Shown: positions 1-8,544 of the stretch, one piece after another
How the letters are laid out: every line of letters begins with the position of its first letter
How positions within the stretch are numbered: the first letter of the stretch is position 1
Assembly: GCA_022841625.1 (NCBI GenBank)
Contig: JALHRD010000035.1
Span: 1 to 51,977, forward strand
Length of the DNA stretch: 51,977 nucleotides
From: Xanthobacteraceae bacterium
GTDB taxonomy: Bacteria; Pseudomonadota; Alphaproteobacteria; Rhizobiales; Xanthobacteraceae
Reading direction: 5' to 3'
Position numbers and translations under genes: made by a program
Notes under the pieces: generated by a model
Told to the model about the DNA's origin: nothing
Seen by the model: only the letters and a program-made list of their open reading frames with translations
Databases searched by the model: none

Positions 1-111
1 CGTATCCGGCACGGGAGAGCCCGGTGCACAACGAAAGGTGCACGCCGGGTTCGGGAACGGGGGCTGGGGAAACCGGCGGGGGCAACCCCGATATCGGCGC
101 CTCGCCCCCAC
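1..111 (+). mobile_element. 3' end of a group II intron (domains V and VI)
   Basis: Positions 17-52 fold as a typical domain V. The lower helix pairs 17-24 with 45-52 and opens with GAGC, which places the AGC catalytic triad at 18-20. The upper helix pairs 25-29 with 38-42, a two-base CG bulge sits at 43-44, and the loop contains GAAA. After a short linker, 59-64 (GGGGGC) pairs with 104-109 (GCCCCC) to close a domain VI-like arm with inner stems (78-82 with 86-89; 73-75 with 95-97). The segment ends in AC at 110-111, as group II introns usually do. Domains I-IV and any reverse transcriptase would lie to the left. The exact splice site is inferred. Confidence 0.75.
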
Positions 112-977
112 GTTCGCTGCGCTCGCATGTGCAACGCGGCCATGGCGGCCTCGCCAAGCTCGACCCCAGGACCGAAAAGCTCGACATGTATGTCCCGCCG
201 ACCACGATGTCGGGCACCGCCGGCACCATCGACGCCGACATGAAGGGCAATATCTGGGTCACCTCGCCCGACGGCGCGCTGCGCTTCAACATCAAGGAAG
301 AAAAGTTCACCGAGTTCAAATCGGTGACCTACAAGGACAAGCACGGCACTGCGACCGTCTATGGTCTGGCCGCCGACCGCGCCGGCAACGGCTGGTGGCT
401 GTTGATGACGCACGACCTCGTCAATTACAGCGACATCACCACCGGCAAGACCCATCAGTTCAAGCTACCGCCCGAACAGGCGGTGATGGAAAACCTGACG
501 CCGGAACAGCAAAAGCTCTACGAGAGCTTCGTGGTGCCGGATTTCAACACGCCATTCGCCTGGGCGCAGGCGCCGCGCCGCATGGGCGCCGACAAGAACG
601 GCAACCATGTCTGGATCGGCAATTCCTTCGGCGGCAACCTCGCCAAGGTCGACATCAACACCAAGGAAGTCACCTTGGTGCCGCTGCCAAATCCGGAAGC
701 GCATCAGCCGTATCATGTGGTGGTCGACAAGAACCATAATGTCTGGACGCATTTGTGGAGTACCGACAAGCTTGCGAAGTTCAATCCGAGCACCTCGCAA
801 TGGACGCTGTTCGACCTGCCCAACCGCGGCACCGAGTCACGCCACATCGCGCTGTTCGAGCGGGATGGCCAGCCATTGCAGGTGATCGTGCCTTATTACC
901 GCACCCGCAAGGTCGCGGTGATCACGCCGCGCAGCGAAGCCGAGATCGATGCGCTGCAAAAGCAGGCCGGGCGCTAA
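112..977 (+). CDS. Streptogramin-lyase-like beta-propeller protein, 3' exon only
   Basis: Open frame of about 288 residues ending in TAA. It shows repeated propeller blades of the Vgb/SMP-30 type: GLAKLDPRTEKLDMY, an IDADMKGNIWVTSPDG blade, LAADRAGNGWW, a GADKNGNHVWIGNSFGG blade and VVVDKNHNVWTHLW. Such proteins are usually seven-bladed and often exported; substrates in this branch are unknown. The frame runs left to an ATG at 24, but bases 1-111 fold as a group II intron end, so that start is not real. The true 5' exon lies outside the window. A TTT receptor follows 96 bp downstream on the same strand. Whether a full protein is made depends on splicing. Confidence 0.7.
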
Positions 978-1073
978 AAGCGCCCAGCATTGATATCGAT
1001 TCACCGATTGGCGTGACGCCAATCGCACGGGGCGCAAGCGTGCTTTAACGGCGCTCCGCCGGGGAGGAGTACT

Positions 1074-2033
1074 ATGTTCAAACGTTTGGCTGTGGCTTGC
1101 GTCACTCTGAGCTTGCTCGCACTCGCCGCGCCCGACACCTGGTCGCAGGCCCGAACCATCCGCATCGTGGTGCCGTTCCCCGCCGGCGGCAGCGCCGACA
1201 TCCTGGCGCGGCTGTTGGGCGAGCAGATCGCCAAGGCGCAAGGACCTTCCGTGGTGATCGAAAACCGCCCGGGTGGCGGCGCTTCGATCGCCTATGAATC
1301 GGTGGCGCGCGCCGCGCCGGACGGCAACACGCTGGTCATCAACGGCAATTCACTGGTCATCAATCCGCATCTGCGCAAGGTGAACTACGATCCGCTGACC
1401 AGTTTCGAACCGGTCTGCTACCTCTTGAGTTCGCCGCAAGTGTTTGTCGTCAACAGCGATTCGCCGTTCAAGACGCTGGCCGACCTGGTTGCGGCGGCGC
1501 GCGCCAAGCCCAAGGAACTGGTGTTTGCAACGGTGGGGCCTGCGACCACCCAGCATATCGGCTACGAGCAATTCCGGCGCATGGCGAATGTCGACTTCAC
1601 CTATGTGCCCTATCCCGGCGGCGCGCCGGCGATGACGGCGCTGCTCGGCGGCCATGTCACGGCGTCATTGACGAATTATTCGGAAGCGGTCGAGTTGCTT
1701 CATAGCGGCAAAGCCCGCGCGCTCGCCTCGACCACGCTCAAGCGCATTCCGCCACTGCCCGGCGTGCCGACCGTCGATGAGCTCGGCTACAAAGGCTACA
1801 ATGTCGCGGTGTGGTTTGGCGTGGTGGCGCCCGCCAAAACGCCGCGCGACGCGACCGCGCAGCTGGCATCCTGGTTCCAGGCCGCGCTCAAGGCGCCTGA
1901 ACTGGCGCCGCGGCTGGAAAAGCTCGGGCTTTATCCGGTCGGGACTTGCCTCGACGATTTCGGCAAGCACATCCGCGACCAATATGACGACTATGGCCGC
2001 ATCATCCGCGAAGCCGGGATCAAGGGGTCATAG
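1074..2033 (+). CDS. TTT-1: Bug-family tripartite tricarboxylate receptor protein
   Basis: A 319-residue periplasmic substrate-binding protein of the TctC/Bug family. The N-terminal signal peptide ends near TWSQA. Then come the family marks TIRIVVPFPAGGSADILAR (strand and ligand loop), VIENRPGGG, and the C-terminal hinge GVPTVDELGYKGYN. These proteins bind carboxylates or other small organic acids and normally deliver them to a TctA/TctB membrane pair; none is in this window. The start has a strong ribosome site, GGGGAGGAG, six bases upstream. It belongs with TTT-3 and TTT-4 in the classical Bug subgroup. The ligand cannot be read from sequence. Confidence 0.93.
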   Translation: MFKRLAVACVTLSLLALAAPDTWSQARTIRIVVPFPAGGSADILARLLGEQIAKAQGPSVVIENRPGGGASIAYESVARAAPDGNTLVINGNSLVINPHLRKVNYDPLTSFEPVCYLLSSPQVFVVNSDSPFKTLADLVAAARAKPKELVFATVGPATTQHIGYEQFRRMANVDFTYVPYPGGAPAMTALLGGHVTASLTNYSEAVELLHSGKARALASTTLKRIPPLPGVPTVDELGYKGYNVAVWFGVVAPAKTPRDATAQLASWFQAALKAPELAPRLEKLGLYPVGTCLDDFGKHIRDQYDDYGRIIREAGIKGS

Positions 2034-2053
2034 AACAAATCAGCGCACGACGC

Positions 2054-2896
2054 TCAAAACCGCATCGCCTGGCCTTCGATGGTCAGCCGGCGCATCAGTC
2101 GCGGTTCCTCGCGCGGGAAGTCCTTGCGCGCGTGGATCGAACACCAATTGTCCCAAATCACCAGATCGCCGAGTTTCCAGGCGTGCTCATAGACAATGGC
2201 CGGATCCTCGGAGAGATCGAACAATTGCTCCAGCGCCGCTTCGCTCTCCTCACGGGACAGCCCGAGCACCCGCGCCGACATCAGCCGGCTGATATAGAGC
2301 GCCTTTCGCCCGGTCGCCGGATGGGTGATGAAGATCGGCTGCTCGTGGTGGCGCACGCTGCTGAGATCGATCTTGTCGATATCGAGCCGCTCGCGCCGCT
2401 TATAGTCGTGGACTTGCAGCACCTTCTTGCCTTCAAGCTTGTCGCGCAGCACCCGCGGGATGTTTTCGTAGGCCTTGTACATATTGGAGAAGCAGGTGTT
2501 GCCGCCCCACGACGGCAGTTTCATCGAATAAAGCAAAGTCGCCCGATGCGGCTCCGGATAATAGCTGGTGTCGTGGTGGAACCACATCTCACCGTCGCCG
2601 AACACGCCGATGGCTTTGCCGTTTTCGACGATATTGGTGACCAGCATGAATGGCGTATCGAATTGGCCGCCCGGGTCGCGGGTGGTGACGGGCTTTCGCC
2701 GGACATGGACCTTGCCGAAATAGCTGGCGGTGCGCTGCTGATCGTCCTCGGACAATTCCTGCTCGCGAAACACAACGACAATATAGCGATCGAAAGCGTC
2801 GCGGATGGCCTGTACCGCGGCGGCGTCCAGCGGCTGGCGCAGGTCGAGCCCGGTGATCTCCGCACCGAGCGCGTCGGATAACGGCGTGATCTTCAT
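2054..2896 (-). CDS. TauD/TfdA-family Fe(II)/2-oxoglutarate dioxygenase
   Basis: 280 residues, the usual family length. The iron triad is visible: H-x-D in EMWFHHDTSYY near residue 107 and the distal His in WDNWCSIHARKDFP. The 2-oxoglutarate-binding Arg is in EEPRLMRRLTIEG near the C-terminus. Family members hydroxylate taurine, phenoxyacetates, sulfonates and similar compounds, using O2 and 2-oxoglutarate. It is convergent with TTT-1 (20 bp between stops) and 24 bp downstream of the MerR-type gene on the same strand. The specific substrate is unknown; 'taurine dioxygenase' would be over-calling. Confidence 0.9.
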   Translation of the reverse strand: MKITPLSDALGAEITGLDLRQPLDAAAVQAIRDAFDRYIVVVFREQELSEDDQQRTASYFGKVHVRRKPVTTRDPGGQFDTPFMLVTNIVENGKAIGVFGDGEMWFHHDTSYYPEPHRATLLYSMKLPSWGGNTCFSNMYKAYENIPRVLRDKLEGKKVLQVHDYKRRERLDIDKIDLSSVRHHEQPIFITHPATGRKALYISRLMSARVLGLSREESEAALEQLFDLSEDPAIVYEHAWKLGDLVIWDNWCSIHARKDFPREEPRLMRRLTIEGQAMRF

Positions 2897-2920
2897 GGGC
2901 TTACCTCTTTCAATGTCGCC

Positions 2921-3535
2921 TCACGCACTATCGCGGAGCGCCACGTCGAGAAGTCTGCGACATTCGGCCAATTCATGCAACGCAGCTTGCAACCGCCGCA
3001 GATCTTCCCGTGGGATTCCGGTCGAGCCGGGCACCGGTGGCACCGGCCGTTGCAACGACGCCGGTAATTCGGGTCCAAGGTCGACGGCGGAAAACTCCGG
3101 CGACGGCGCACCGTTGCGATCGCCCAACAGCGATGGCAGCAGCGCGAACAAGCCGCGGCTGCGTTCACCATCGCCGGCAACCTCAGAAGTCTCGACCTCG
3201 TCGATCAGTTCTTCCGATTCGCTGTCGTTCTGCGGGGCCTCGATAGTGGATTGCCCGTCAATATTGGATTGCCCGGCGGTTTGTACGAATTTGATGCCCT
3301 GCTCGCGGATAATCCGCTGCACGCCCCGGATGGTATAGCCTTCGCCATAGAGCAGCTGACGGATACCGCGCAGCAGCAGGACATCTTCAGGACGGTAATA
3401 GCGGCGACCGCCGCCACGCTTCATGGGTCTGACTTCGCGGAAGCGACTTTCCCAAAATCGAAGCACATGCTGCGGCACGTCAAGATCGACCGCCACTTCG
3501 CTGATGGTCCGGAAAGCGTCCGGCGATTTTTCCAC
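2921..3535 (-). CDS. MerR-family transcriptional regulator
   Basis: 204 residues. The N-terminal 80 residues form a winged helix-turn-helix of MerR type: [20 protein letters not shown], then the wing [18 protein letters not shown]. The remainder is acidic, low-complexity and proline-rich, with a predicted C-terminal helix ([18 protein letters not shown]). No metal-binding Cys pattern is seen. A MerR-like gene directly downstream of ihfA is a standing arrangement in alphaproteobacteria; the gap here is 31 bp. The target genes are unknown. Confidence 0.9.
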   Translation of the reverse strand: MEKSPDAFRTISEVAVDLDVPQHVLRFWESRFREVRPMKRGGGRRYYRPEDVLLLRGIRQLLYGEGYTIRGVQRIIREQGIKFVQTAGQSNIDGQSTIEAPQNDSESEELIDEVETSEVAGDGERSRGLFALLPSLLGDRNGAPSPEFSAVDLGPELPASLQRPVPPVPGSTGIPREDLRRLQAALHELAECRRLLDVALRDSA

Positions 3536-3566
3536 CGCTATCTTGCCCCGACTGAATGGTCTGAAA

Positions 3567-3881
3567 CTACTCTTGCACTGCGCCTTCGGCCTCGCCGTTG
3601 ATGCGCTGCTTTAAGATCGCCGACGGCTTGAATACCATAACGCGGCGCGGCGAGATCGGCACTTCCTTACCGGTCTTGGGATTGCGACCAATCCGCTGGC
3701 CCTTTTTGCGCACGACAAAGGAGCCAAAGGAGGAAAGCTTCACCGTTTCACCCCGTTCGAGGCAATCGGTGATTTCCTTCAGGACCAGTTCCACAAGTGT
3801 GGCAGACTCGGTACGAGACAAGCCTACCTTTTGGTAAACTGCCTCGCAGAGGTCTGCGCGTGTGATGGTTTTTGCACTCAC
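3567..3881 (-). CDS. ihfA: Integration host factor subunit alpha
   Basis: 104-residue HU/IHF-fold protein with the DNA-arm signature [17 protein letters not shown] and the dimer-core motif [22 protein letters not shown] alpha pairs with IhfB to bend DNA sharply at promoters, origins and recombination sites. The start codon is GTG (3879-3881), preceded by a G-rich ribosome site. It is transcribed toward the MerR-like gene and probably co-transcribed with it. Upstream (3895-3965) is a locally AT-rich stretch likely to hold its promoter, separating it from fabH. Confidence 0.96.
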   Translation of the reverse strand: MSAKTITRADLCEAVYQKVGLSRTESATLVELVLKEITDCLERGETVKLSSFGSFVVRKKGQRIGRNPKTGKEVPISPRRVMVFKPSAILKQRINGEAEGAVQE

Positions 3882-3986
3882 GTTCCCGCCCCCCGGCGAT
3901 TATCATATCCCTCTGTTATTTCAAACGATATTAGCTTGCAACGGGTCGGTCAACCGGGACTTCTGCGGTTCAACCGAAGCGACGCC

Positions 3987-4964
3987 CTACCAGCGGATCA
4001 GGGTCGCACCCCAGGTGAAGCCGCCGCCCATGGCCTCAAGCATCACCAAATCGCCACGTTTGATACGGCGATCGGCGACCGCGTCGGTGAGCGCCAAGGG
4101 AATCGAAGCCGCCGACGTATTGCCATGCCGGTCGAGCGTCAGGACCACTTGATCGGGCTTCAACCCGAGTTTGCGGGCAACGCCATCGATGATCCGCTTG
4201 TTGGCCTGATGCGGGACGAACCAATCGATATCTTCCGAGCGGAACCCGGATTGCGCCAACGCGCCCTCGACCGCCTCCGATATGGCGCCGACCGCATAGC
4301 GGAATACTTCTCGGCCATCCATGCGCAGGTGGCCCACGGTCTGGGTCGATGACGGTCCGCCGTCGACATAGAGCTTATCCCGGTAACGGCCGTCGGAGCG
4401 CAGATAGGAGGTCAGGATACCACGATCCTCTTTGGTGCCGGGCTGCTCTTGGGCTTCCAGCACCACCGCGCCTGCGCCATCGCCGAACAACACGCAGGTG
4501 GCGCGATCCTTCCAGTCCAGAATGCGCGAGAAGGTCTCGCCGCCGATCACCAGCGCGCGCTTGAAGGAGCCCGTGCGCAATAGGCCGTCGGCGGTCGCAA
4601 GGCCATAAACGAAGCCCGAGCAAACCGCCTGAAGGTCGAAGGCAGCGCCGTGATGGATCCCAAGCCCGGCCTGCACGGTGACGGCGGTCGCGGGGAATGT
4701 CTGGTCGGGCGTAGACGTGGCCAGCACGATCAGGTCGATCGACTGCGCATCCACCTTGGCATGCGCAAGCGCGGCGCGCGCGGCATGCAGACTGAGATCG
4801 GAGGTCAATTCACCGGGCGCGGCAATCCGACGTTCATGAATGCCCGTACGCTGCACAATCCACTCGTCAGAGGTATCAACCGTTCGCGCCAGCTCGGTGT
4901 TGGTCAACACGCGCGCCGGCAGATAGCTGCCGCAGCCCAGAACCACCGAACGGATCGCACTCAC
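3987..4964 (-). CDS. fabH: 3-oxoacyl-ACP synthase III (FabH)
   Basis: 325 residues, standard length. FabH condenses acetyl-CoA with malonyl-ACP to begin type II fatty-acid synthesis in the cytoplasm. The catalytic triad is visible: Cys in AVCSGFVYG (near residue 114), His in [14 protein letters not shown], and Asn in [10 protein letters not shown]. Its ATG overlaps the stop of plsX by four bases (4961-4964), so translation is probably coupled. The fabH-plsX pair, followed by ihfA, is the usual alphaproteobacterial order. Confidence 0.97.
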   Translation of the reverse strand: MSAIRSVVLGCGSYLPARVLTNTELARTVDTSDEWIVQRTGIHERRIAAPGELTSDLSLHAARAALAHAKVDAQSIDLIVLATSTPDQTFPATAVTVQAGLGIHHGAAFDLQAVCSGFVYGLATADGLLRTGSFKRALVIGGETFSRILDWKDRATCVLFGDGAGAVVLEAQEQPGTKEDRGILTSYLRSDGRYRDKLYVDGGPSSTQTVGHLRMDGREVFRYAVGAISEAVEGALAQSGFRSEDIDWFVPHQANKRIIDGVARKLGLKPDQVVLTLDRHGNTSAASIPLALTDAVADRRIKRGDLVMLEAMGGGFTWGATLIRW

Positions 4965-6022
4965 GACCGGCCTCCCCCGGTGAGACGGGGCGGTACTAAG
5001 CTGTCACCCTTACCCACGAGCGTTTGGCCAATTTGCGCCAACAGATCGTGCCTGATCATGTCGTAGCCCATATCCACCGCATAAGCGAAACCTTCAGCAT
5101 CGGTGCCGCCGTGGCTTTTAATAACGACACCGTTCAAACCGAGGAAGACCCCGCCATTGGCCTTGCGCGGATCCATGCTCCCGGCCAGCGAACGAAGCGC
5201 ATCTTTGGCGAATAGATATCCAATTCTCGTCCAGATCGAGCGACCCATGGCCGCCTTGAGCAGATGGGCAATTTGGCGGGCGGTCCCCTCGGCGGCTTTT
5301 AGCGCGATATTGCCAGCAAACCCCTCGGTAACGACGACATCGACAACGCCCTGGCCGATATCGTCCCCCTCGACGTAGCCGGTATATTCGATGAAGGGAA
5401 AATTGTGCTCGCGCAAGATTCGGCCGGCCTCCCGCACCGGCTCGAGACCCTTCACTTCTTCGACCCCAATATTGAGCAGCCCCACCGTCGGCCGTTCGCG
5501 CCCGAACAGTATCCGCGCCATCGCGCCGCCCATCACCGCAAGATCGACTAAGTGCGCCGCATCGGCGCCGATACTGGCGCCAAGATCGAGCACGATCGAT
5601 TCACCGCGCACCGTCGGCCAGCGCGCAGCGATCGCCGGCCGGCTAATTCCGGGCATGGTCTTGAGCTGGAATTTCGCGAGCGCCATCAGCGCGCCGGTAT
5701 TGCCAGCGGATACCGCAAGATCCGCGTCACCGCGTTTGACGGCGTCAATGGCGAGCGCCATCGACGACTTCCAGCGCCCTTGACGCAATGCCTGGCTCGG
5801 CTTGGCGTCCATGGCAATTGCGATATCGGTATGCACGATGCGGCTGACCGCCTTGAGCCGCGGCCTGGCATCAACCAGCGGTGCGATCAAAGCGCTGTCG
5901 CCGAACAAAAGGAATTCAACGCCAGGATGCCGCTCAAGGCAGAGCTGCGCACCTGGTATCACCACGGCCGGGCCAATGTCGCCACCCATGGCGTCAAGCG
6001 CGATACGAACCCTATTCGGCAT
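4961..6022 (-). CDS. plsX: Phosphate acyltransferase PlsX
   Basis: 353 residues from the chosen ATG at 6020-6022, which opens with [19 protein letters not shown], the conserved PlsX N-terminus, and has an AAGG ribosome site. The frame extends 36 residues further upstream without recognisable content, so the longer start is rejected. PlsX makes acyl-phosphate from acyl-ACP for phospholipid synthesis at the membrane. Other motifs: [28 protein letters not shown] and [17 protein letters not shown]. It overlaps fabH by four bases, and a DUF177 gene lies about 100 bp upstream. Confidence 0.95.
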   Translation of the reverse strand: MPNRVRIALDAMGGDIGPAVVIPGAQLCLERHPGVEFLLFGDSALIAPLVDARPRLKAVSRIVHTDIAIAMDAKPSQALRQGRWKSSMALAIDAVKRGDADLAVSAGNTGALMALAKFQLKTMPGISRPAIAARWPTVRGESIVLDLGASIGADAAHLVDLAVMGGAMARILFGRERPTVGLLNIGVEEVKGLEPVREAGRILREHNFPFIEYTGYVEGDDIGQGVVDVVVTEGFAGNIALKAAEGTARQIAHLLKAAMGRSIWTRIGYLFAKDALRSLAGSMDPRKANGGVFLGLNGVVIKSHGGTDAEGFAYAVDMGYDMIRHDLLAQIGQTLVGKGDSLVPPRLTGGGRS

Positions 6023-6126
6023 GAATGACCTTGAACGCCCGTCCATCGCCGCCGGAGATTCGGTGGCCGGGAAGCGGCGACTCGCAACGATAATAGCCCG
6101 CCGGCCATGGCGGTAGCCAGTACGGT

Positions 6127-6675
6127 TCAACGGCCATCGCCGCCCTGCCCCTTCTTGAGCGCCGCTAAAGCAGCGAATGGATGCTCGGAATCGTCCGCGG
6201 TCGCCGGCACATCGAACGTCGCGCCTGGTTTTCGCGGATAGGGATCGAGCCCCAAGGTCAAGAACTCGGTTGCCACCGCGCCAAGATCGATCGCGCCACC
6301 GATCAGCGGCTCCGGCGCCTCATCGGGCGCGATCATGTTGTCATCCGTGACGGCGCCAGCCAGATCGGTCCGCGCCGCCGGAGGGAGGAATAAAAGATCG
6401 ACTGTTTCATTGACGTCACTCTCGACCGGCTCAAGCGTGACCACGCAGTCTTGAGTGACGGTTGCGGCGATGTCGCCAACGACGCGCAAACCGCCGCGGC
6501 CGTGCCTACTGACCTCGAAGTTGGCCGCCAAGCGCGACAAATCACGCAGGCCGACGGCACGTGCGATGGCCGCGCGCGTGCCGGCATCGGCCGCGAGTTG
6601 GAACTGCCGACCGGTTTCCGGCACCTGGTGGATGGCGACCGGCACGCTCCACGGTGGCGGGCCAACGCGCTTCAT
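6127..6675 (-). CDS. DUF177/YceD-family protein
   Basis: 182 residues with the DUF177 core: a cysteine-bearing [18 protein letters not shown] segment near residue 80, followed by a VDLLFLPP strand and the conserved [12 protein letters not shown] tail. In bacteria the family (YceD) affects 23S rRNA accumulation and is usually beside rpmF or plsX; in alphaproteobacteria it sits upstream of plsX, as here. The start overlaps the stop of the upstream chaperone gene by four bases (6672-6675), so the two are probably translated together. Confidence 0.88.
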   Translation of the reverse strand: MKRVGPPPWSVPVAIHQVPETGRQFQLAADAGTRAAIARAVGLRDLSRLAANFEVSRHGRGGLRVVGDIAATVTQDCVVTLEPVESDVNETVDLLFLPPAARTDLAGAVTDDNMIAPDEAPEPLIGGAIDLGAVATEFLTLGLDPYPRKPGATFDVPATADDSEHPFAALAALKKGQGGDGR

Positions 6676-7286
6676 GCCGCACCCACGCCACGCGGTTCCA
6701 GCAGCGCTTGCGGATCGGGAAATTCGACCCGCCCGCCAAGCAATGCCACGCCCTCCGCCTCGCTTAGCTTTCGTGTCGCCGCACGCATGTAAAGCGCCAA
6801 TGGCTCCATGCTTGGCGCACAGGTACTTGGCGCATCACTTGGCGCATCGCTTGACGCATCAATTGGCGCATCGGCGGCAACCGCCCGAACATTGCGGACA
6901 AGCGCGGCCACCAGCGCTGCAAGCCCCGGCGCCGCGATCGCGGCTTGGTAGGCCCGTTTGCGCCCATAAAAGGCTTCCGCGATGGTCTTCATCTTGCGGG
7001 GAACCGCCATGTCGCCGACCCCCATTTCCCGCAAATTAGCGTCCATATCGCTGCAAAAATGATCGAATAGCAATTGGCCGAAGCGTTGGCTGGACCCACC
7101 CTCGGTTTGCAGGCGTAAAAGCACCAAAACCGCATGGAGGATAATCATCTCCAGCCGGCCATTGGCGGTATCGGGAACGCCATAATGTGCATAAAATGCC
7201 GGTTGCCGGGCTTGCGCCACGATCACGCCATAGAGAGCAGCGATGCTATCGTCACGCGGGGAGCGCTGAAAAAGCTTCAAAATCAT
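6672..7286 (-). CDS. Ubiquinol-cytochrome c chaperone family protein (CBP3-like)
   Basis: 204 residues matching the CBP3/UQCC1 family, which helps assemble the cytochrome bc1 complex. Conserved features include YGVIVAQARQPAFYAHYGVPD near residue 20, the acidic FDHFCSDMDANLREMGVGD and VPRKMKTIAEAFYGRKRAY. In place of a typical loop it carries a low-complexity run of DAPS-type tetrapeptides (encoded by 6826-6873). It is the first gene of a minus-strand run with DUF177, plsX and fabH, and is divergent from bamE. Confidence 0.9.
   Translation of the reverse strand: MILKLFQRSPRDDSIAALYGVIVAQARQPAFYAHYGVPDTANGRLEMIILHAVLVLLRLQTEGGSSQRFGQLLFDHFCSDMDANLREMGVGDMAVPRKMKTIAEAFYGRKRAYQAAIAAPGLAALVAALVRNVRAVAADAPIDASSDAPSDAPSTCAPSMEPLALYMRAATRKLSEAEGVALLGGRVEFPDPQALLEPRGVGAA
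6826..6873 (-). repeat. Four 12-bp tandem units inside the bc1 chaperone gene
   Basis: Four near-identical 12-bp units (6826, 6838, 6850, 6862), plus strand form CTTGGCGCATCA with one or two changes each. They encode tetrapeptides of DAPS/DAPI/DASS type on the minus strand and keep the frame. This suggests slippage growth of a surface loop. Confidence 0.85.
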
Positions 7287-7423
7287 CGGGATAGCTCATG
7301 GGCCATAACGCCCAAGACAACGACCTAGAACGCGACCAGAGATGCGATCAAGGACCGGATCGGTTGCAAAAGGCGGCGCTGCCCGGTACGTCAATGGCCG
7401 CACGATTGCAATGGGCTGTGGGT

Positions 7424-7885
7424 ATGTTTGAGGCTTTGCTTAAACTTCGGCCGGGCAGTTGGATTGCCGCGCGGACCATCGCCGCCACGCTGGCGCTGGC
7501 GCTGCCGCTTGGCGGCTGCTTTTCCGAGACTTACCAAAAAGGCTACGTGGTTCCCGAAGGCGCGCTGGAACAGATTCCGATCGGCGCGAGCCAGGAACAG
7601 GTCTTGATCCTGATGGGCACGCCATCGACGGTCGCAACCGTCAGCGGCGAAGTGTTCTACTACATCTCGCAGCGCGCCGAGCGGCGGGTTGCATTCATGC
7701 CGCAGTCGGTCGTCGACCAGCGCGTGGTGGCGGTGTACTTCGATCGCAACCGGCGCGTCCAGCGGCTTGCGAATTATGGAATGCGGGACGGTCGAATCTT
7801 CGACTATGTCAGCCGCACCACACCGAGCGGTGGCGAAGAAATCAATTATCTCGGCAGCGTGCTCAAAGCCTTCACCAGCTTCTGA
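7424..7885 (+). CDS. bamE: Outer-membrane assembly lipoprotein BamE (SmpA/OmlA)
   Basis: 153 residues from ATG 7424; an earlier in-frame ATG at 7394 (or 7298) is possible and ribosome sites are weak for all. The N-terminus is a lipoprotein signal with lipobox LPLGGC near residues 27-32, so the mature protein is anchored by its lipid-modified Cys. The BamE fold is clear: EQIPIGASQEQVLILMGTPS, then EVFYYISQRAER and VVAVYFDRNRRVQRLANYG. BamE is the small lipoprotein of the BAM complex that inserts beta-barrel proteins. It is divergent from the chaperone-plsX-fabH run, the usual place in Rhizobiales. Confidence 0.9.
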   Translation: MFEALLKLRPGSWIAARTIAATLALALPLGGCFSETYQKGYVVPEGALEQIPIGASQEQVLILMGTPSTVATVSGEVFYYISQRAERRVAFMPQSVVDQRVVAVYFDRNRRVQRLANYGMRDGRIFDYVSRTTPSGGEEINYLGSVLKAFTSF

Positions 7886-7928
7886 GCGTCGGGCTTATAC
7901 TAATCGTTGTAGTGCCTGACACTTTCCA

Positions 7929-8050
7929 CGTCATGGCCGGGCATAGCCCGTCGAAGACGGGCGTAAACGCCCTGGTGTCCCGGCCATCCATGTCTTTGAT
8001 TCGATTCATGATTTAAGACGTGGATGCCCGCGACGAGCGCGGGCATGACG
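7929..8050. repeat. Interspersed palindromic repeat (CATGGCCGGG... type)
   Basis: Non-coding DNA downstream of bamE. It contains CGTCATGGCCGGG (7929-7941) facing CCCGGCCATCCATG (from about 7979), and a second hairpin 8014-8050 with arms GATGCCCGCG and CGCGGGCATGACG. This style of element is common in intergenic regions of Bradyrhizobium-like genomes (recalled, not searched). It may act as a transcription end between bamE and the convergent VOC gene. Confidence 0.6.
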
Positions 8051-8086
8051 AGTCAAATTTTGTGCGTCTCAGTATTACCCGCCGCG

Positions 8087-8494
8087 TCAATCGTCGTTCT
8101 GGCTTACCGGGCCGCGCACGAGATGCATAATCTCAATGACATTGCGATCCGGATCGAGAAAATAAGCGCTGCGGCCCTGGAACGTGCCGGCGCCCCGGTC
8201 TTCTTCTTTGAAGATCTCGATACCCTTTGATGCCAGGAACGTCTTGGCCCGATCATATTCTTCCGCGGTCAGCCGAAACGCGCTGTGGATTTCGTGCTTG
8301 CCCGCCGGATTGGGATCGATCGGCTTCTCGGAAAAAGTGAGCACAAAATTGTCCTTGCCGGCGGCGCGCAAGAACACCATGTGGCCGGTGCGCCGAACTT
8401 TTTCCATGCCGAGAATCTCGGTGTAGAATTTCTCCGACCGGTCGAGATCCTTGACCGGTATGGTGAAGTGCAGAACGCCCTCGGTCTTCAGCAT
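8087..8494 (-). CDS. VOC (glyoxalase/bleomycin-resistance fold) family protein
   Basis: 135 residues forming the two beta-alpha-beta-beta-beta modules of the vicinal-oxygen-chelate fold. Candidate metal ligands are His in VLHFTIPVKDLDRSEKFY (near residue 9), His in KHEIHSAFRL and Glu in DPDRNVIEIMH. Family members include glyoxalase I, ring-cleaving dioxygenases and antibiotic-binding proteins; sequence alone does not say which. It is followed 50 bp upstream on the same strand by TTT-2. A ribosome site GGGAGACGAC precedes the start. Confidence 0.85.
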   Translation of the reverse strand: MLKTEGVLHFTIPVKDLDRSEKFYTEILGMEKVRRTGHMVFLRAAGKDNFVLTFSEKPIDPNPAGKHEIHSAFRLTAEEYDRAKTFLASKGIEIFKEEDRGAGTFQGRSAYFLDPDRNVIEIMHLVRGPVSQNDD

Positions 8495-8544
8495 TGTCGT
8501 CTCCCTGGCAATCGTCGCCGTTCCGGCAATTCAGGCGATGGCCA

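Noticed and set aside
24-111. N-terminal extension of the propeller gene from ATG 24
   Set aside because: These bases fold as domains V and VI of a group II intron, and the encoded residues show no protein family features.
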